Program-made: the position numbers and the translations under genes
Assembly (NCBI RefSeq): GCF_017654505.1
Contig: NC_054548.1
Coordinates: 28,432,796-28,496,795 of the forward strand
Origin: Polyodon spathula
Lineage: Eukaryota > Chordata > Actinopteri > Acipenseriformes > Polyodontidae
DNA length: 64,000 nt
Direction of reading: 5' to 3'
Shown: piece after piece, positions 11,370 to 21,983 of the stretch
How positions within the stretch are numbered: the first letter of the stretch is position 1
Layout of the letters: every line of letters begins with the position of its first letter
Notes under the pieces: model-generated
Told to the model about the DNA's origin: nothing
The model's database searches: none
What the model saw: the letters and a program-made list of their open reading frames with translations, nothing else

Positions 11370-11606
11370 ATGTCAACAAAGTCTGGAAAATGGGGAGAAA
11401 TGTTCTGTGGGAAAGAAGTACTAGAAATTATATTGAATTCCGATTCCAATTTAAATTGTTCTACTGAATCAGGTGATAGTGAAAATATCAGTGAAGAATA
11501 TTTACCTTCAACATCCAGTGGCCCAAGCTCAGACAATGTGACAAGGATCACTGACCTACGTTCTCCTTACTGCCTTCACCCTCACCAAGTGTTTACCCGG
11601 ATGTGA
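11370..11606 (+). pseudogene. N-terminal piggyBac transposase-like remnant
   Basis: A frame beginning MSTKSGKWGEMFCGKEVLE continues with an acidic, serine-rich stretch (NSDSNLNCSTESGDSENISE) and EEYLPSTSSGPSSDN. piggyBac transposases typically start with an acidic, low-complexity tail like this. No DDBD core follows, because the frame ends at 11606 just before the TC repeat. The assignment depends mainly on the surrounding TTAA-flanked inverted repeats; the peptide alone is weak evidence. Confidence 0.5.
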
Positions 11607-11612
11607 TGTATA

Positions 11613-11613
<1 letters not shown>

Positions 11614-11668
<55 letters not shown>
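11614..11668. repeat. (TC)n microsatellite
   Basis: About 27 TC dinucleotides in a pure polypyrimidine run, followed by a T-run. Confidence 0.95.
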
Positions 11669-11675
<7 letters not shown>

Positions 11676-11962
11676 TTTTTTGGACGAGTTGTTGAGCCTG
11701 ATCATTGTTTATTGATTACCTGTTATTTTTGTCAAAACCTTTTGCTATGACAAAATAATGATTTATATTTATTTTTTTGTTTATTTACTGTAAGAAATAG
11801 TTGTTTACATATTTTCCTTGTGTAATAAATTGCTAATAGGCCTACTAACATATGTGTCGATGTGAGGAGTGTAAACATGAAACATTATAAAAATTTTAAA
11901 AAAAATAACTCACTCCAGTGGGCCCATCAAAACATTATAAAACTCACTACTCAAAGGGTTAC

Positions 11963-13114
11963 TAGTGTGTTTAGAATTGGAAGGGACTGTTTAATTGAAT
12001 TATTTTGTTTATATATTGCAACCAGGTTCTGGAGAGCAGTACAAAGGCAGCTTTGGATCTAACCAGGGAATTTGGACCGGGAAAACATAAAATCAGTGGA
12101 ATTGCAATTCCATAATAACTAGGGATGCATATTGGACTGCAAAAACTGGTTCGACATCCGGTTCAGCCCTGTACCACGATACGTACCATACCTCCATTGA
12201 CGAGTCCAAAAAATCGGATTGGACTTCCACATCAGCAGTCCATACCGTTTTTTCTCTACTGAAGTGACCAGTGCGGCCGTAAATCCCAGATCAGGCTCCC
12301 AAAGCTGATTGTCTCATGACTATGTTTATCAGTCTATAAAGACGCTTCAAGTGTCTGTGACACTGCCGGTTTTGTAACCAATTCAGTACCCCCTCGGAAA
12401 TTCGTATCCCCTGGTGCATTGTGAATGCATAAAATGAGATCATCCCACAGGCACGTTTAAATTTTCTTTTGCTCTTGTCTGAGGTAAAATACGAGTGATG
12501 TACACCTGTAGCAGTTGTCAGCTGCATTTTGCAATCATTTAAAAACTTTTTCAACAGGACGGCATGATTTCTTTGTGATGTGTGTAATCAGTGTTTGTTT
12601 TCATTAAAAAAGTCTGTGACATGAGCAGCTAAAACAATCTTTAAATAATGAATGCTTAATGTATTGTAGCGATCTCGGTTCCCGCAGGCAGGCGCATCAC
12701 ATAGGGTGAGGTAATCCACACACAGGCGGAGGGAAGGCGCGAACCAGGGACCTCTACCACTGAAGCATAGCACCGGTACCGCTGTACAAAAGAGTCGGCA
12801 TCTTTGCAAGGTGCCGTGCTGCTGCCTTCCCCCGTGCAGGCTACAGTATTTACTATGCGACCTACCTGTTTATAAACGATTGTGCCGATTTCAAAGTAGC
12901 CTATTTATATATTTTTTGGATTTCAAAACTTGAAAGTTGAAAGTAAATGATCACAAAAGTTTTCATGAATGTGGTTTGTGCTATTATGTCTGGAATAAAC
13001 ACAAGTCGTGTAAATTATATTAAATGCATAATGTATTACATATAATGTTATTGTTTACAGATTTTTTTTATATATTTATTTTATGTACAGTACACACACA
13101 AGATTTGCTATTGA
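11963..13114. other. Spacer; possible tRNA-like or hAT-like remnants
   Basis: TAGGGATGCA at about 12121 resembles a hAT-type terminal repeat, but no partner was seen. The minus strand of about 12690-12790 has a B-box-like GGTTCGCGCC and an upstream AGTGGTAGAGG, suggesting a decayed tRNA-derived sequence. No gene was found. Confidence 0.35.
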
Positions 13115-13293
13115 CAGTGAGAAACACAGGGGACACAAAATTAGACAATATCTTAGTCTATTTGGTATCCCCTGTGCATTTCAGTCTACCTGTGCCCTAT
13201 TATCACACACAAAGGGTTTGATTGATATTGGGTGTATTACAGTGAGAAACAGAGGGGATACCAGATTAGACAGCTGACAATATCTTAGTCTAT
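13115..13293. repeat. Two imperfect direct repeats
   Basis: CAGTGAGAAACACAGGGG...CAATATCTTAGTCTAT at 13115-13161 recurs at 13240-13293 with small insertions. GGTATCCCCTGTG between them is partly inverted relative to the unit. Confidence 0.75.
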
Positions 13294-14225
13294 GGCTTTC
13301 TGCTTACAGATGTTTTTAATGTTCTGCTATTTTCAATGTTATTCTAGCCTGTTCATTTTCTTGATAGAGAACAACTTATTAAAATATTGTATCATTTAAA
13401 AAGATAATTGTTGAGGGTAAACACTGTCACACGGAAAAGAGAATTTAAAAGATCACATGACATGTTCACAGGCTCTGGTTTATTACATGACAATATATAA
13501 AATCCACATGTTTGTTGTGTTGTACACTGCAATAACTTCTGGGCTTGAGCTTGCTTCTCAAAACCAATTGGACAATTCTAACCAAATGTGCTTCACATAG
13601 ATGTTACAATATGTATTTACTACCCACTGTGGGCAAAAAAAAAATATTAATGAGAAAATGTTGCCCTGCTATTTCATTTTAAATGGTAGTCATATTTTTT
13701 TTCTGAAATGTAGTTTGGAATGTACAATTCTGTTTAATATTGTACTGGCAAATTGTTCATTTTCATGCCACCAATGTTCTTGAAGTAATAGCAGAATTAT
13801 TTGTCTTCCTGACAGCCATTTCTGCTGTTTGTTATTCATCACTCCCAAGTTTTACTTCTAAAATCCTATGAATGAGATTTTTTTTTTTTTAATATATCAA
13901 ATTTGTCAATAACATACATATACTCCACCCAATGTGACAATTTACAGTATGCAGAATGATTAGCTGTCAGTACTAAAAAAGAGCCACTATTATGTAGGCT
14001 CCAGTTGTACCTGAAAAATGTTAGTGTGACGTACATATCAAGTGTTGAAGGATAGACGCCTCCCCTATTATCCTGTGGTGATAAATAACAAATTATTTTC
14101 TGTTTTGTATTTGTAATTAATTTAGAACAATTTGTAGATTTTATTTTTCACTTTGACATTATGGACTTTTTTTGTGTTGATCAGCGGCAAAAACTTCTAA
14201 TTAAATACATTTTGATTCCATGTTG
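13294..14225. other. AT-rich spacer, no gene seen
   Basis: No domain or element end was found on either strand. Confidence 0.5.
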
Positions 14226-14281
14226 TAACACAATAAAATGTGGAAAAGTCCAAGGGGCTGAATATTTTTGAGAGCCACTGT
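14226..14281. mobile_element. Tc1/mariner terminal repeat remnant
   Basis: TGTAACACAATAAAATGTGG, then AAAGTCCAAGGGGCTGAATA and a short GCCACTGTAG end match the inverted terminal repeat style of fish Tc1-like elements. No transposase and no second end were seen nearby. Confidence 0.6.
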
Positions 14282-14450
14282 AGCTGTGCTGCTAGGCTAG
14301 ATTTTATGACAGAAGAAAGAGGTGTGCCTTATGTAAGAGAAAATCACCATGGCAATGTAAAGCCTGTAATGCGACACTGTGTTATTTTAGACAGGATAAA
14401 TAAACTCTGTCCTTGACAGAAACGTCTTACTGTGTTGATCAAACTTTTTG

Positions 14451-14478
14451 TATATATATATATATATATATATATATA
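14451..14478. repeat. (TA)n microsatellite
   Basis: About 14 TA units. Confidence 0.95.
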
Positions 14479-17009
14479 CTCGACGTGAACACAATATGTT
14501 CCAATTTCCACAATTTTTTTTCACATGTTCCCAACACATTCAACTTTGATTGTAAAAAGTCAAAAGGTTACTGACATGCCTGAAAGTTTTACGTATAATA
14601 AATATTGTTTTCTGAAAAAAAAAAAAAAAAAATGCTTTTTATGTGTGGTTTTTGTTATCTGTACTAAATAGAGTGTGTCTCAGATAACTGAATTTGACTT
14701 TTTATTGAACCTCAGTTTGTGTTGATTAATTCCACACATGGCATGTACAAAAAACCTTCATAGGTCAATAGTTAAGCACAAATCTAATAAAATTGCACAA
14801 CAGGCGAGAATAGCGCAGACCTTAATCTAAACAGGGGTGGGTCTGAAGAACGCTCCCTCTTTAATATTAAAACAGTAGCTACTCTTTAGATCTGTTGAAT
14901 AAACCCCATTAACTCTGTGAGGCACAAAATCTACAGATAGGCCCTGATTTAAAGGTGGATTAGTCAACTGATTTCGTTTTGTTTTTTAGTTTTTTGTTTT
15001 TGTTTTTTAAATCATATCCAGTCTTGTGATTTTGTCACTGGGAATCAACTCTATATGAATCCTAAAAGTGTTCATTTAAGAATATCCTATTTCATTCCAG
15101 GACAGTTTGCTTTCCTGGTATATTATGCTTAAGGATAACACATGTCCTCAAAAAGGAAGGTTGTGAACTACCCATAATGAACTACCCATGGTATTTGAAA
15201 AATGTTTTTCATATTCTAGAATTATATTTTTCATGCAGAAACCCTTTAACAGAAACCTAATAAATGTAGCTTTTATTATAGGTTACAGCCACCAAACACT
15301 AAAAGTCTGACTTAAAGAGTAGTGTTCTCAGTACATTAAGAGCAGCATTCTTTTAAAGTTGTGTTATTGTAAAGTTGGCTTTGAATTTGAATACTAAACT
15401 TTTGCTCAGGTGGTTAAGAACAAAGTAGGATTATAGTTATTGAACAAACTCATTACTCTTCCTGTCATGTGCTTTATGCATCCCCACTTTATATCGGTTA
15501 ATCAATATTAACAGTCTGAAAGTGTTTTCAGTAATTATGCCCCGTTGGCACAAAAGCCATAGATTGAGTTGATATTTATTATTCATTAGGTGCTGCCTCA
15601 GCCAATCAAGATGCAGCATTTCTGTAATGACTCTGTCTATAACATAATGACTTTTTTTTTTCACATGGGACTAAGTTTGGCATTTATTAAATGAGAATCA
15701 GAGTTATAGTGTTGTGTTAATATTAATGACTTCCTGACCAACTTGAGCTCTAGTACACACGATTGTACTAATGTAATGGATAATATCAGTAGGATTGTAC
15801 AGCCACTACTGTGTACAGCCACAATACGTTTTTCACCTGTGACTACTGACAATAGCACCGATTCTGACATTACAACTCCAATAAATCATAGTGAGACAAA
15901 TCCTTCTTTTTAAAATAATAAACGTGTTTATTATTTTATTAAATTATTCCTCTTTCGAATCCACTCTGTTACTATTTCAAATATATATTTCAACACATTC
16001 TAAAGAGACAGCAACAACTGAAGAAAAAAGATGGTATGTTTGAAACCATGACTGCTTCACCTCCCTGTGAATAGTATCACGGTCATATTTTAGTTGTGTG
16101 CATGGGTGACTGGTATTCATTGGGCTGCATCTTTCGGAACACGATCCTGGTAATTGGTCTGTACTATTTGTTTTATAACTTTTTTTTTCTGTTTGGTTTC
16201 CATGTGTTTTTTTTTTTTTTTTTGCAAGCAGCACCGTCCACAGACTTTTTCTATTAGAGCATCTGTCCTCCCGCCAGACACAATGTTTGTGGCATGCACT
16301 GGGCAAAATGAAATCAAACTAAACAGTCTGCATTGATTCATCTACCAGCACACACTGAATGTGCTGGCAGTCTTACACAAGTACATTTTTTTCAAAGCCT
16401 TTGCCAATATGGCGATTTTCGGGAAAAATAGTCACAAGAGAAAATGTTTTGCTTGTGGTGAGCGACTAGCGGGAACGTAGCATATAAAGGAAGGTTAAAT
16501 AAATAAATAAATCATTCAGACGAACAGTAATGTGTATTCCAAACAGTTTTCAGATATTCAATCTTTCACTTCAAGGTCTTTAGACAAAAAATCAAAAGTT
16601 GGATTAGGTTTTAAAAATCCAAAGTATGCAGCTTTTAAAATATAAAATGGGAGACAGTACATGTACAGTTTTACTTGTCACAAGTGAAAAAACATCTGTT
16701 GTACAGTATATTCCTTAACTCTGGAACAACAGTGACAAACGGGTTTTCCACTTATTCTTGCAAGCACACGTCAGTAAAGTTTATTAGAATATTTAAAATG
16801 TGAGATGATGCACTTTTTTAGTATAGGTTTTTAGTAATTAATAAGTAGCCTTTATTTTAACTACAAATAATACAATACAACTCACATGCAAAAACGACTA
16901 CTATTCAGTAGGTTACGAGTGGGGGGAAAAAGACAGTCATGAATTAAGATATATATATAATCTTTAATGCAAATCATGCATTTCTTCACAGGTTACCAGA
17001 ATCCAAACT
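14479..17009. other. AT-rich spacer, no gene seen
   Basis: No coding domain was found. A 29-nt segment at 15593-15621 recurs with one mismatch at 19631-19659. A T-run sits at 16207-16223. Confidence 0.5.
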
Positions 17010-17290
17010 TTGTGTGACATCTTTGAGGCTCAGCCTATCAGAAAGAGATTGTTTAGACAAACTTCTTTGTTTGTTCCTGACAGCACCATTGACAATAGCA
17101 GCAATGAAGAGGACTTTTTCCACTCTAAGACGCATCACGACCTACTTCAGGTCCACCATGACTCAAAAGGGCCTGGTCTACTGTATGCTGTTGCATATAT
17201 TTAAACAGAGAACTGACAGTTTGTGCCTGACAGATATTGGCAATATGTTTGTCAATGTAAATAAGTGGAGACACAACTTTTTTTGGTTCA
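17010..17290 (+). pseudogene. hAT transposase C-terminal (dimerisation) fragment
   Basis: The plus frame from 17014 reads LCLFLTAPLTIAAMKRTFS, LRRITTYFRSTMTQKGLVY and MLLHIFKQRTDSLCLTDIGN. This is the conserved hAT dimerisation domain pattern (hydrophobic stretch, A-x-x-R-x-FS, LR..Y.RS.M), as in hAT transposases and domesticated ZMYM-type proteins. Only this domain remains, about 85 codons. No upstream catalytic region or terminal repeats were recognised, so it is a fossil fragment and not an expressed gene. Confidence 0.78.
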
Positions 17291-17889
17291 TTTTAGATAT
17301 TTTTTAAAAATAATTATGAAGTCTGGCCCCAAACATCTTCTTACACCTGTGGTTATGTCATGAGACATATCTTTAATTCTACCACAGTCAGCATGCACAA
17401 TTAACTTCTACTACTGGGGACAGTTGTACTAACAAGGTAAAAAAATGGGATTGGATCACGAGAAAGTATTTTACTATGCAGATCTGGATCTGGCTCTACT
17501 GATCTTGGAGCTGCACCTGCCGTACCTAGGGAACCTTGCCAGTGAGAAGCATCGAACATGTGTGGCGCGTAGTTTAAACACCTTGGCTGTCAAACTTGGA
17601 TACAGCATGAGATCACAGTAATATTATGGCAAATGGATGGACAGAGATAGAGGAGGATCCAATAGTCTTGGACAATTAAACTCAATAAACAATTTAAATC
17701 CAAATCACTTTATTTTTTCCGAACAACAAGAAAACGTTTTTAGTTTGGAATTCAGTGTAGCTCGGTGTTATTTACTAATGTCATCACACTGAGGTTTCTA
17801 ACTAACTGTCTACGTACAATTTAACTTTTCACATTAAGCTGAAACAAACAGTAAACTTAAAACGGTACAATAAAAGTGTTTTTTTTTTA

Positions 17890-17972
<83 letters not shown>

Positions 17973-18837
17973 ATACCTTGTGGAAATCTAGACAACAATG
18001 AAAACAAAATACTTTATCAAGCACCTTTTACATAGTTATTATAGCAAGTGAATCACAATGTATTGCTTATATTGTGCAGTCTCTTGCATCTCTATTTGTA
18101 TTTCATTACTGGTACTGAAAGTTTATTAATGTTCCAAAAACATTAGGCCACGTTCAACACAATACTTTCCGGTAGTGATTTTGTTTTGCAAATGTCTTTG
18201 ATTTATTTGTGTATTAGGGTCAACTGAACAAACATGATGCAAATACATTCTGTCTGTGCATACAAAAAGGAAAGGCTATCCTGTTTCAGTTTACTATATC
18301 ATACATTACACAGTGCATTTATTTGAAGCAAAACGAAAGGATTGCAGCACACTGTATGCAGTAAACCCAAAGAGACTTATGCCAATCACAAAACATGTCT
18401 TTCAGTCTATGAATAAGCCGTTGGAGTTGAATTTCATCCATTTAAAAATGTTCAATCAAGTTCTGATCCCACTGATCCTGCTCTGAAGCAAGATCAAAGT
18501 ATAATCAGATTTTGAGCCAAAAAGTTCAGACTCAGCACTGGTCCATTTAGTACAACCCAGTAGGTAACAGGAGCCACACCAGAGCCTGGATCCAGGATCG
18601 GATCCCTTCATTACAACCGGCCCCAGGGGATTGATTGGACAGCGCATGACAGTACTGTGTATCGGTGCAGTGGTGAGTCATTGTGGAAGCTTTTCCCTCC
18701 TTGCTCGTGGTAAGCACACCAATGCAGGTTCTAGCGTTGCCAAAATAATTCATGCTAATACGTTTTTTTTTTAAATCCGACTGGTCAAACATTTTGGCGA
18801 CCAACCTGAGCATAGCTTGAGACCCACTGGTGGATCA
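17291..18837. other. Spacer with long (TA)n, no gene seen
   Basis: No coding domain was found. The long TA microsatellite is listed separately. Confidence 0.5.
17894..17967. repeat. (TA)n microsatellite, about 74 bp
   Basis: A pure alternating AT run. Such runs extrude cruciforms readily and are prone to length error in assemblies. Confidence 0.95.
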
Positions 18838-19593
18838 TGTGGCAAGTGGATACAGGTGCAGGAGTGATGCACTACGTTAATGAAGCAGACAGATGTTTGG
18901 AAATGGTTTTATTGTAATTTTTTTTTTATATCCAGGTCTGGTGATGAAACAATAATCCCCTGGCAATACACAACAATGAGTACTGCATGGGGTAAATAAC
19001 AACATGGTTGCAGGGTTGCAGTCCCATATTATATATATAATATATATATATATAGATATATATATATATATATATATATATAGATATATATATAGGTCAT
19101 ATCATTCCTCATCCAGGCATTTCCTGAGTGCATGCAGTAATGCTTGTGGTAGGTGATACAATTTACTAGTGACAGTAGCAGAGTGCTTTTGTGCTGGCCC
19201 TGGGTGACAGTTCCAGAATGTGTTAGCTGTCTATTGATCACAGACAAGACAATTATAGACAAACAAACAAAACATTCATGATATGTATAAGTCACAGGGT
19301 GTCTCACATTCCTTTCAGATTTCAGAATACAAAACAAAGTGAAGAAACAGATTGTATTCCTCCATCCCCTTTTATGCCATCACACATGACCCCTTGGTAA
19401 ACGAGTGCAACTGCCCATCCAATCTGCGGCTACCGGGTCGTTTCCCTTCTGGGTCAATGCGTTAATGAAACAGCTGGTCACCTTCCCTTGAACCCTGTGA
19501 AAGCCAGCCCGTCCAGTGAACTCTGTTCTCGCTGCTTGGCGCCCTCACAGGTTGGATGGGAGATTTACCACCAAGAATTGTATTTCTGTCGCA
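18838..19593 (-). repeat. Gmr1-type LTR, minus strand (possible 3' LTR of Gmr1-C)
   Basis: Read on the minus strand it begins TGCGACAGAAATACAATTC and ends CCACTTGCCACA. It matches the other minus-strand Gmr1 LTRs, with an added TA microsatellite at about 19030-19095. No target duplication was found: GATCA lies before it and GTACT after. It is either the 3' LTR of the decayed Gmr1-C element or an independent solo LTR. Confidence 0.75.
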
Positions 19594-19829
19594 GTACTGA
19601 CCCACAGGTTGAAAACCCCTGGTTTAGACACTGCCTCCGCCAATCAAGATGCAGCATTTTGGCCATTACCCACCAGTTAAGGCTTGCTAGTGTTAACTAT
19701 TTTTTGTTTTATTTTATCATTTACAACAGCAGTTTGTCACACAAGTCAGTAAAGGAAAAAAAGGCCTCTCCTGCCGAATTTAACACTGCTTGAGACCAGG
19801 GGCGTAGATCCGTCTGAAAACTGGGGTAT
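19594..19829. other. Non-matching segment inside Gmr1-C
   Basis: This stretch does not resemble Gmr1-B internal sequence. It contains a 29-nt match to 15593-15621 and ends with GGGGCGTAGATCC-like sequence, also seen inverted near 44830. It may be part of another, unidentified repeat. Confidence 0.45.
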
Positions 19830-20725
19830 GAAGACCTACCCAATAGAATTGAGCCAATATCCGCTCCTTTGTCTTGTCAGCTCCAAGGTGCCCTGCAAAA
19901 GGGATATCACGCGCCAGCCTCATGACCTCGGTCCGACAAGACTGGGGAACCAATAATTGTGTTACAAGCTGTCCTGTGTCAGCGGCTAGGTTTACCCTAT
20001 AGAGTAATTGCCTCTTGTTACTGAACTGTGGATATACTAGCGCTCCAGCGCCATCAACATCCTTACCTTCAATAGACCGGACCTACCCCCAAACATGCAC
20101 TTGTTACAGGTCATTATGTTGGCCCCACACTATGTTTGTGCTTGAGTACCAAATGTCTGGTATATTGAGAGGGGCGGGAGTATAGCATCTGCCCTAGATG
20201 GCCCAGTAACCTCACCCACTCAGTCACACTGGATTCTGACTCCTTCTGACTGGTGTTTGTTACCATCTGAGCGCTCTCCCACCGACCTCAGCCTTACCTT
20301 AGTGACACTGACTCCCATTTTGCAGTCATTCTCTCTTTATTTGTTTTTTCTATGATGGAAAATGGTGGTGGGGGGGGACATTTCAGCTTGAAAAGGAAAC
20401 ACTTCAGCAATTTGTTCCTCTTTCTTTTTATCTACAATGTTTACATGTGCAGTTGAGACTGCCTATGATTTGGCCAGTCTTGACCCAGAATTATTGGGTG
20501 TGGTAGCCTTTCCGCCACCCCAACTACTAAGTGGCATTTTATAGGTCCTACCGATAAATATACTTTTAGGATGGGGTATGTTGTTGGATCTGGTAGTGGT
20601 GGCTAAGGAGGGAGAGAGAGAGAAGGGGCTCGGCTGCTCCAAAGGACTGGCACCGACAGCTGTCCACCTCCTCCAGCAGTTCCGCCAGTGCATTGTAGTC
20701 CATGATCCCATTATCTGACACCATG
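19830..20725 (-). pseudogene. gag-protease-integrase remnants of Gmr1-C
   Basis: On the minus strand the gag start matches Gmr1-B (MD.NALAELL), runs about 35 codons into low-complexity sequence, then jumps to the protease-downstream segment with KVYLSVGP-like and VILG.DW-like coding. The part at 19830-20100 matches the Gmr1-B region encoding the integrase HHCC finger. Stops and deletions are frequent and nothing functional remains. Confidence 0.72.
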
Positions 20726-21227
20726 TGTGGTAAAGTATTTTTTTTTTTATATATATTGTGTACAGGTGCAGAGGTGATGCAGTGCAGGAATGAAACAGAC
20801 AGAGATTGTAATCTGATATGGAAAAGGGTATCTTTATTGTGGTGACCAAAACAATGATCCCTGGAAAATACACAGAAATGTGTAATGCATGGGGTTAATA
20901 ATGGGTTGCAGTCCTAAACAATAAACACAAGTATCTCTCCCACAATATATAAACATGGTCACCAGTCCTGGGTTCGCGCTGTAGTGCTTGTGGTGGGTGA
21001 TATAGTTTAATGAGTGACAATAGTGTAGTGCTGTTCCAGGTTTTATGCTGGCCCTGAGCGACAGCTCCGGAATGTGTTAGCCGTCTAAGCAAACACAAAA
21101 AACAATTATAGACAAGACAAATAAATACTCACGATATTTCAGAATTACTACATGGCTCCTTCAGGGTTATATTTAATAACTAAAGAGGAGGAAGAGATTA
21201 CAATTCTTTTTCCCTCTTTATATGCGG
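20726..21227 (-). repeat. 5' LTR of Gmr1-C, distal half
   Basis: The lower part of the minus-strand LTR, ending at TGTGGTAAAG next to the primer site. The remaining 246 bp lie at 27143-27388, beyond the inserted Gmr1-B. Joined length is about 749 bp, close to the Gmr1-B LTR. Confidence 0.85.
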
Positions 21228-21961
21228 TGTGACGGAAAGATGAGTTCTGGTGATGAATCTTCCTCCCAACCTGTGAGGGCGCTAAAGAACGGGAGGAGAA
21301 GCATCTGGAAGGGCTGGCCTGACAGTTCGTTTCCGGGTCAGGGAAGTGGGTCAGCCTGGAGGGAAGCGCGACTCTGTTGTAAGACCGTATTGATTTGAGA
21401 GATAAACGAGAGGCAGCTGCAAGTAATAAGGCAGCTGCAACCGTTTATCTCGATATCATGCGGGATTACATATAGGGACCAGGGTAATGCTGGTCTTTTC
21501 CTTCGTTTGGGTAAATGTTCGGAGAGAGAAGGAGCGAGAGAGGAGCTCTCGTTGTTACAGAGAATTACGTGTTGTGTTTTGTTGTGTTTGTTTGTAATTG
21601 TCTGCGTTTTGCACCACCAGACAGTTAACTCACCTATCCGGAGCTGTCGACCAGGGTCAGCACAATCCGGATCACCACTGCACGGAACCGTCACGAAATA
21701 CAGTGTCTTCACCCACCACAAGCACGTCTGCACTCACCCAGGACTGGTGACCGTGTGTTCGTTTTGGTCGGGACTGTGTCTGTGTTATTGCTATCCCCGT
21801 GCTTTACACATTGTTGTGTATAGCCGGGGATTTATTATTTAACGGTCACCAGACCTGGATTATAAATAAAAGCACCTTTTCACTGGAAACTGTTGTCTGC
21901 CTGTCACTCCTGCATCGCATCACCGTTATACCTGTTCCCCTCCACTAGCCACTTTGCCACA
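21228..21961 (+). repeat. 5' LTR of Gmr1-B
   Basis: 734 bp, TGTGACGGAA to TTTGCCACA. It contains an AATAAA signal at 21865-21870 about 95 bp before its end. Differences from the 3' LTR were seen in TTTCCGGGTC, AGGGACC, GTAATGCT and CCTGTT contexts. Confidence 0.93.
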
Positions 21962-21963
21962 CG

Positions 21964-21981
21964 TGGTGTCAGAACACGGGA
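21964..21981 (+). promoter_or_regulatory. Primer binding site, tRNA-Leu-like
   Basis: TGGTGTCAGAACACGGGA starts two bases after the LTR. The first 11 bases are complementary to the 3' end of tRNA-Leu species ending TTCTGACACCA. The minus-strand Gmr1-C has the same site (TGGTGTCAGATA). Confidence 0.75.
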
Positions 21982-21983
21982 CT

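Larger units (their letters stand above)
11160..11962 (+). mobile_element. piggyBac-like transposon, internally deleted
   Basis: TTAA (11160-11163) followed by CCCTTTGAGT, and ACTCAAAGGG followed by TTAC at 11959-11962, form a perfect 10-bp terminal inverted repeat. The duplicated site fits piggyBac TTAA with one later change. The 795-bp body (11164-11958) keeps only the start of a transposase-like frame and a TC microsatellite, so it is non-autonomous. Confidence 0.78.

Noticed and set aside
12588..12809. Possible tRNA gene on the minus strand near 12700-12790
   Set aside because: Only short A- and B-box-like words were seen. A full cloverleaf could not be folded by eye, so a decayed tRNA-derived repeat is more likely.
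13919..14281. A complete Tc1-type MITE ending at 14281
   Set aside because: Only one terminal repeat was recognisable; no inverted partner was found upstream.
21338..21842. 131- and 111-codon frames in the Gmr1-B LTR, repeated at 26519-27023
   Set aside because: Both lie in LTR sequence and recur because the LTR recurs. No domain is present.
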